Positions 38,827 to 43,338 of a stretch of 43,338 bases of DNA are shown here, piece by piece (position 1 is the first letter of the stretch; every line of letters begins with the position of its first letter). Origin of the DNA: Gammaproteobacteria bacterium. GTDB taxonomy: Bacteria > Pseudomonadota > Gammaproteobacteria > Pseudomonadales > Pseudohongiellaceae. The notes under the pieces were generated by a model. The model was not told the DNA's origin. It saw only the letters and a program-made list of their open reading frames with translations, and did not search any database. The DNA is taken from the NCBI GenBank assembly GCA_030654835.1, contig JAURWS010000010.1, positions 1 to 43,338 of the forward strand, read 5' to 3'. A program made the translations under genes and the position numbers.

Positions 38827-41364
38827 TTGGCCATAAAAACTATAAATACCCAGCGCTCAGCCTTCCGTCCCTCACTCAAGCGCGCGCTGCCCAAATCGCT
38901 GACAGTGTCTCTGTCGCTCTCAATCACGCTGTCACTCCCATTGCTTCTCGCACATTCAACCTCGCAGGCTCAGTCTGTCGGTAGCCAGTCTGTTCAGAGT
39001 CAGGCCGCGCCGATGGCGACCGAATTGCCCGCCGCCTTGCCGCGTATCGAGCTGAGTGAAGAGGCGCGCGTCACCCTCGATGGCGAGCTCAACGAATCCG
39101 TGTGGCAGCGGGTGCCCCCTTTTGACGGCATGCGAGTCACCAAGCCCGACACATTGGCGGAAGCATCGCTGGAAACTCGCACCTATATCTTCTACAACGA
39201 ACGCGGTCTGTACGTCGGCATACAGAACGAACAGGCGCCCGAGACGCTAGTGGCCCGCATGAGCTCGCGGGATCAGGATCTGGAGCGCGATGCGTTTGTA
39301 CTCGCCATCGATCCCTCTGGCAGCGGCCTCTACGGCTATCTCATGCAGATCAACCTCGGCGACACCGTCAACGATGGCACTATCCTTCCCGAGCGCCAGA
39401 TCGCACTACAATGGGATGGCCCCTGGAATGCGCGCACGGCAGAGACCGAGCAGGGCTGGTCCGCCGAGATTTTCATTCCCTGGTCCATGATGAGTCTGCC
39501 CGAGGCGAGCGCAGAGCGCACCATCGGCCTCTACACAGAGCGCCGGGTCGCCCATTTGAACGAGACCTGGTCATCGCCGCCATTGCCCGACACCTCGACT
39601 GGCTTCCTCTCCGCATTCACCAAGGTGTCATTGCGCGAGATCGATCCGCGTACGCAGCTGACGTGGTACCCGTTTGTCGCCAGCAACTTCGACAACATTC
39701 GCAACCAGCGCGAGTCGCGCGTCGGCACTGATATCTACTGGCGCCCGTCCTCCAACCTGCAGCTGACGGCGACGCTGAATCCGGATTTCGGTTCGGTGGA
39801 ATCCGATGACGTCATCGTCAACCTCGACGCCTTCGAGACCTACTACGCGGAGAAGCGCTCCTTCTTCCTCGAAGGTCAGGAGATCTTCATCACTTCACCA
39901 CGCGCCGGTGACGACGGCGGCCCCAGCAATGCCGGCCCGCGTGGCAGTGGCTCGCGCGGGCAACCGACCACGATGCTCAACACCCGGCGCATCGGCGCCT
40001 CTCCGGATTATGTGCTGCCCACCGGTGTGACGTTTGATCCCGTGGACCTCGGCCGTCCGGCCGACCTCATGGCCGCCTTCAAGCTCACCGGACAGAGCGG
40101 CAATCTGCGTTACGGTACGCTGGTGGCCAGTGAGGACGACAGCCAGATTCGCGGCCGCGATGCTGCCAACAATTCCGTGCTCGTGGAGGCGGAGGGCCGC
40201 GACTTCCTGATCGGCCGCCTTCTGTATGAGAACACCAATGGTGGCGGACGGCGTGCGCTGGGCTGGATGACGACGCAGCTCACAGGCGCGGTGGCAGATG
40301 CCACAGTTCACGGCGTGGACATGCATTACTTCTCGCCCGACGCCCGCTTGGTGACGGATGCACAGTTGCTGAACAGCCACGTGGCAGGCAAGTCCGGCTC
40401 GGGCATGTTCTTCGACATGAGCTTCCTGCCCCAGCGTGGCACCACTCATCGCTTCGGCGGCGAATACCTCGGCAAGGATCTGGACATCGACGACTTCGGC
40501 TTCTGGCGCCGCGCCGACAGCATCGGCCTGGAGTATCAGTACAAAGTCAGCGAGTCCAATCTGGAACGCTACCGCAGCCGCACACGCAGCCTGACCTTCC
40601 GCTATTACTGGAACGAGAAGGGCGAAGGCGTGCGTGCCGGAATCTACACCGACCAGGACTGGGTGCTGCACAACAACCACAGCATCGGCATCAGCGCCAA
40701 CTACTTCCCCGGCCGCGTCGAAGACCAGCTGACCCGTGGCTATGGCACTTTCGAGATTCCAGAGCGCTGGGACGGCCGTCTGGCCTGGACCTCGGATCGC
40801 GCACAGCCCCTGAGCCTCAGCTCCACGCTGATGCTGCAGCAGGAGAACCTCGGCGTGCGACGTCTGACGCTCGGCATCGGTGCCAACTGGCGCCCTGTGG
40901 ATCGCTTCTCCCTCCAGCTCGACGTGGAGCGCATCGACCGCGAATCCTGGCTGGTGCATCGCGGCCGCAACAACCTGACTTCCTACGAGACTAAGGAGTG
41001 GGCACCCAAGCTGGGAGTCGAGTATTTCGTGACGGCCAAGCAGCAGTTCCGGGTGTCGATGCAGTGGGTGGGTATTGCCGCTGTAGGCGACAAGTACTTC
41101 ACCAGCAATCCGCTGCGTACGGAGTCGTTGACTGAGGTGGCGAGGCCGACGGTGTCTGATGATTTCAATATCAGCCGGATGAGTTTCCAGGCGCGGTATC
41201 GGTGGGAGATTGCGCCGTTATCGGATTTGTTTGTGGTGTATACGCGGGGGAGTAATCTGCCGCGCAGTTTTGATGATGATACGGTGGGGCTGTTCCGACA
41301 TGCCTGGACTGACAAAATTGTCGACACGTGGGCGATTAAACTGCGGTATCGGATTGACAGTTGA
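38827..41364 (+). CDS. DUF5916 outer-membrane protein with N-terminal CBM9-like domain
   Basis: 845 residues. TTG at 38827 is the best start because it gives a basic N-region before the signal peptide (KSLTVSLSLSITLSLPLLLAHSTSQAQ, about 23-49); no in-frame ATG precedes it. Residues 70-270 resemble a CBM9-like sugar-binding domain (ARVTLDGELNESVWQRVPPFDGM, TRTYIFYNERGLYVGIQNE, RDQDLERDAFVLAIDPSGSGLYGYLMQINLGDT, WSAEIFIPWSMM). The rest matches DUF5916: NPDFGSVESDDVIVNLDAFETYYAEKRSFFLEGQEIF, then many barrel strands to IKLRYRIDS. Probably an outer-membrane barrel. Codon usage shifts from C-ending to T/G-ending triplets in the last 230 bp. Function unknown; homologues lie near polymer-use genes. 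Confidence 0.85.
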   Translation: MAIKTINTQRSAFRPSLKRALPKSLTVSLSLSITLSLPLLLAHSTSQAQSVGSQSVQSQAAPMATELPAALPRIELSEEARVTLDGELNESVWQRVPPFDGMRVTKPDTLAEASLETRTYIFYNERGLYVGIQNEQAPETLVARMSSRDQDLERDAFVLAIDPSGSGLYGYLMQINLGDTVNDGTILPERQIALQWDGPWNARTAETEQGWSAEIFIPWSMMSLPEASAERTIGLYTERRVAHLNETWSSPPLPDTSTGFLSAFTKVSLREIDPRTQLTWYPFVASNFDNIRNQRESRVGTDIYWRPSSNLQLTATLNPDFGSVESDDVIVNLDAFETYYAEKRSFFLEGQEIFITSPRAGDDGGPSNAGPRGSGSRGQPTTMLNTRRIGASPDYVLPTGVTFDPVDLGRPADLMAAFKLTGQSGNLRYGTLVASEDDSQIRGRDAANNSVLVEAEGRDFLIGRLLYENTNGGGRRALGWMTTQLTGAVADATVHGVDMHYFSPDARLVTDAQLLNSHVAGKSGSGMFFDMSFLPQRGTTHRFGGEYLGKDLDIDDFGFWRRADSIGLEYQYKVSESNLERYRSRTRSLTFRYYWNEKGEGVRAGIYTDQDWVLHNNHSIGISANYFPGRVEDQLTRGYGTFEIPERWDGRLAWTSDRAQPLSLSSTLMLQQENLGVRRLTLGIGANWRPVDRFSLQLDVERIDRESWLVHRGRNNLTSYETKEWAPKLGVEYFVTAKQQFRVSMQWVGIAAVGDKYFTSNPLRTESLTEVARPTVSDDFNISRMSFQARYRWEIAPLSDLFVVYTRGSNLPRSFDDDTVGLFRHAWTDKIVDTWAIKLRYRIDS

Positions 41365-41387
41365 TTCGAGCTTCGTAGGCTGGGCGT

Positions 41388-41542
41388 GGTGGCGGGCGGC
41401 GCCATGCAGGACACGCCCGTGAACCCATCCATGGGGGGCTCGATCGCGCTATCCGACCGCCATGGATGGCGGGAGTGCAGAAAATGCAGGAGCATTTTTC
41501 TGCCATGGCGCTCAACGGTCCTGCATGGCGCCACCCGCCACC
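41388..41542. repeat. Nested inverted-repeat element (155 bp)
   Basis: 24-bp outer arms at 41388-41411 and 41519-41542 match with one mismatch (a G/T wobble on the folded strand). Inside lie further hairpins: the palindrome CCGCCATGGATGGCGG at about 41456-41471 and arms GCAGAAAATGC / GCATTTTTCTGC around a short loop at about 41477-41503. It contains no ORF. It resembles a small non-autonomous mobile element or a structured transcript end. Confidence 0.7.
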
Positions 41543-41575
41543 CCGCTCTGACATTCGTGGTGCGCGGGGCTTTTT
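41541..41575 (+). terminator. Probable rho-independent terminator of the DUF5916 gene
   Basis: Arms CCCCGC (41541-41546) and GCGGGG (41564-41569), then C and five T. Confidence 0.5.
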
Positions 41576-41780
41576 AAAACCATTGCGCGATGCATCGTGC
41601 TTCGCTCACTTTTTCGTTGTTGCTGTTGGACTTCAACGTAGCGCCGACCTTCCCTCCGCACTGGATCGACCTACAGCGCATCCGAACAAAAGACTTGAAA
41701 TTTCTTCTTGAATTTCTATCTCGGCATCGACGGCGATAGAGGGTGGCATCCCGCTAGTCGTCCAGTAGATTGGTAATATT
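41576..41780. other. Intergenic region before the unrecognised secreted protein gene
   Basis: AT-richer than the region to the left. It presumably holds the promoter for the gene at 41781; no clear -35/-10 pair or RNA gene was found. Confidence 0.35.
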
Positions 41781-42863
41781 ATGGGCAAATACACTAGTAG
41801 TCTTGGCGTGGTGAAACTAATGGCTGTTGCGATTTTTTGTGCGACAAGCATCTCAGCTTATTCTCAGATTAAGGGGTGTCAGATAGACGAGACACTATGC
41901 GTAGAAGAAAGGGTAGTTGAATACTGCCGCAACCTGGATGCCAGCGTGTCTGGGTGCTTATCGTGGATTGAAGAGCTGGAAAGTCCATCGTTTTCCGAAT
42001 CTATAAATGCCATGATTGCCAAGGCAAATAGTTACTTCTCTCCTGCCGAATTGTTTGCAAGACAGAACGTTCCAGAGAACGCTAGCGTAATCGAGAGGTA
42101 TCAGGAAAGATCAAGGTCTCTGTATCAAGAAGCTTATGATGAGGACAACTCGAATGTAGAGGCCTTGTATGGCTTGGCTGCGACTTCGGAGACTCTGGAA
42201 GAGAATTCGCGCTGGCTCAGAGAAATTGCCGCTATTGATCTTACTGACCATCTTGCCAGGAGAATGCTTGCTGGACGGATGGCCAGAAGTGGTAGTTCAG
42301 GAGCGCTAGAGGCCGGGAAGTTTATGATTTCAGCATATGATGCCGTGGAAGTTTCGGGCCTCAAGTGGAATCTCGCGAACACGGCCCTTGGATATCTTGA
42401 GGATAGCGGCGATGAGGAGGAGTACGAGTCGTTCAGGAGCCGCGTCATGCGTGATCTGGATCTGGACAGCCTCGAGAGTGATATTCGGGAAAGCCTAAGC
42501 GCAGAAGATATTAATACTTTACAGTCGAGACTATCTGTAGCTTGTAATTCTTCCGTCATTGATATGTTTGGCGGGAATCCGTGCGATAGCCTTGTTCTAT
42601 TGATTTTGGAACTGTCTGAAACAATGCCTTCCCCAACGAAAATTGAAGTATTGGATGTCACGGCGGAATCGGCGAAGAATATGTTCGGCAATATGGACAT
42701 AGATTCAATTTCGGAATGGCACCAGCGTCTTAGAAGCGAGTTGCAAGAGAACTTCGTAGCGACAGGAACTGAATCGGCCGGTATCTATTCCTTGTATGAA
42801 GTGATTACCAGAGATGATCCGGAGTTGAGTCTTCATGCCGGATTACATGCAATTGCCCCTTGA
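41781..42863 (+). CDS. Secreted protein of unknown function, helical-repeat type
   Basis: 360 residues. N-terminal signal peptide (KLMAVAIFCATSISAYS, cleavage near residue 29). The mature part is acidic and mostly helical, with four early Cys (CQIDETLC, YCRNLD, GCLSW) that may form disulfides, and later Cys in VACNSS and NPCDSL. Segments such as RYQERSRSLYQEAYDEDNSNVEALYGLAATSETLEENSRWLREIAAIDLTDHLARRMLAGRMA are like TPR repeats. I recognise no family. GC content and codon use are lower and more A/T-ending than the neighbours, which suggests recent acquisition. No partner gene is adjacent. Confidence 0.65.
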   Translation: MGKYTSSLGVVKLMAVAIFCATSISAYSQIKGCQIDETLCVEERVVEYCRNLDASVSGCLSWIEELESPSFSESINAMIAKANSYFSPAELFARQNVPENASVIERYQERSRSLYQEAYDEDNSNVEALYGLAATSETLEENSRWLREIAAIDLTDHLARRMLAGRMARSGSSGALEAGKFMISAYDAVEVSGLKWNLANTALGYLEDSGDEEEYESFRSRVMRDLDLDSLESDIRESLSAEDINTLQSRLSVACNSSVIDMFGGNPCDSLVLLILELSETMPSPTKIEVLDVTAESAKNMFGNMDIDSISEWHQRLRSELQENFVATGTESAGIYSLYEVITRDDPELSLHAGLHAIAP

Positions 42864-42871
42864 TTCCTTGA

Positions 42872-43009
42872 TTGAAAGAGCTGAAGCAGCGCGGGGCGAT
42901 ACTGGAAGCAATTAAGACCTGGGCGAATCCAAGGGAGTTGGTTTTTAAAAAAGGATTATTTAACTCGTGGCTGAGTGGTGAGGATGCTGCTCTCACCCAA
43001 AGGTTTTAA
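42872..43009 (+). CDS. Small ORF or gene fragment (45 residues)
   Basis: TTG-initiated frame MKELKQRGAILEAIKTWANP..., ending LSGEDAALTQRF. Composition is protein-like (amphipathic helix, WANPRELVFKKGLF), but there is no good ribosome binding site. It begins 8 bp after the preceding stop. It may be the tail of a lost gene rather than a functional small protein. Confidence 0.3.
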   Translation: MKELKQRGAILEAIKTWANPRELVFKKGLFNSWLSGEDAALTQRF

Positions 43010-43313
43010 GCTACCGCTCCAGATCGACCTACAGAGCACCTCAAAACAGTCACCCGATCTTGGGGATGGTGATCACGATCTCCTCAGGAGACTTTTCGGT
43101 TCCTAATTACCACCATGGCCAAGTCATCGATAGCTGTATATCAGTAGTGTCCGGTTAAATTGATTATTTTGCAGTGACGCTGGATTAATGTTTATTTGTG
43201 AAAATATATGTGGATATTTTTCAGCAAAATCATTGAGATAGGTCTATAATATGTACATATAAACAGTGCTTTCTGACCGCCCATTTGTGGCCTTTCCAAG
43301 GAGGAATCGTCCC
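43010..43313. other. Non-coding stretch, possible left end of a transposable element
   Basis: AT-rich 3' half with TAGTGTCCGGTTAAATTG at about 43146-43163, a sequence reminiscent of insertion-sequence termini, then a strong ribosome binding site at the end. The other terminus is outside the window, so this cannot be verified. No tRNA or ORF is seen. Confidence 0.3.
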
Positions 43314-43338
43314 ATGTCACAGCTCCCTTCTCTCGCTC
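43314..43338 (+). CDS. Start of a gene cut by the window end
   Basis: AAGGAGGA, spaced 7 nt, then ATG and the codons MSQLPSLA before the window ends. The strong Shine-Dalgarno sequence supports a real start. The possible transposon end upstream makes a transposase plausible, but eight residues cannot identify it. Confidence 0.45.

Noticed and set aside
1-43338. CRISPR arrays, tRNA and rRNA genes
   Set aside because: No regularly spaced repeats with spacers, no cloverleaf with CCA and anticodon context, and no ribosomal RNA segments were seen on either strand.

Overview
The window looks like a piece of a moderately GC-rich gammaproteobacterial chromosome. The evidence is a long TonB-dependent receptor, a DUF5916-type outer-membrane protein, several periplasmic c-type cytochromes, Tat-exported enzymes, and REP-like palindromes of the kind known from Pseudomonas and relatives. 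I cannot name a genus from sequence alone.

Layout. (1) 1-1073: 3' part of a DUF222/HNH endonuclease gene. (2) 1074-3067: a lower-GC patch on the minus strand (beta-barrel protein, PrcB-like secreted protein, GNAT acetyltransferase). Hairpins flank the acetyltransferase and the GNAT stop codon lies inside an attC-like structure, so this may be a fragment of an integron-type cassette array. (3) 3068-4312: a complete IS5-family element with 16-bp perfect terminal inverted repeats, fused at its right end to a beheaded EAL-domain gene (4313-4675). (4) 4748-5680: Tat-exported protein of unknown function, then a REP/REPIN region. (5) 5999-8335: arsenic operon arsR-arsH-MFS exporter, ending in a 13-codon stump of arsC. 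(6) 8370-12226: OhrR/MarR-type regulator, P460-like cytochrome, CPA1 antiporter, UspA, and a Tll0287-like (DUF3365) haem protein. (7) 12420-22839: a tightly packed seven-gene operon: ABC ATPase, FtsX-type permease, membrane-fusion protein, acetate kinase, divergent phosphoketolase, thymidine/AMP phosphorylase, PRPP synthetase. (8) 27630-22846, convergent with it: DUF3047 protein, beta-CASP metallo-beta-lactamase RNase, P-type cation ATPase. (9) 27726-31064: soxC-like molybdoenzyme, cytochrome c, succinate-semialdehyde dehydrogenase. (10) 31493-34417: TonB-dependent receptor with a long leader, a -35/-10 pair and an FNR-like palindrome. (11) 38548-34559: CHASE/PAS/GAF/PAS/PAS/GGDEF/EAL protein, separated from the receptor by a strong bidirectional terminator. 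(12) 38827-41364: DUF5916 outer-membrane protein, followed by a nested inverted-repeat element. (13) 41781-43338: an unrecognised secreted protein, a small ORF, and possibly the left edge of another transposon.

The most interesting block is 12420-26947. Read together, a beta-CASP RNase, a nucleoside/nucleotide phosphorylase, a PRPP synthetase, a phosphoketolase and an acetate kinase could turn RNA or nucleotide ribose into acetyl phosphate and then ATP, with ion pumps and a stress protein nearby. This is an inference from gene content and packing. The parts are known families, but the combined pathway is a hypothesis.
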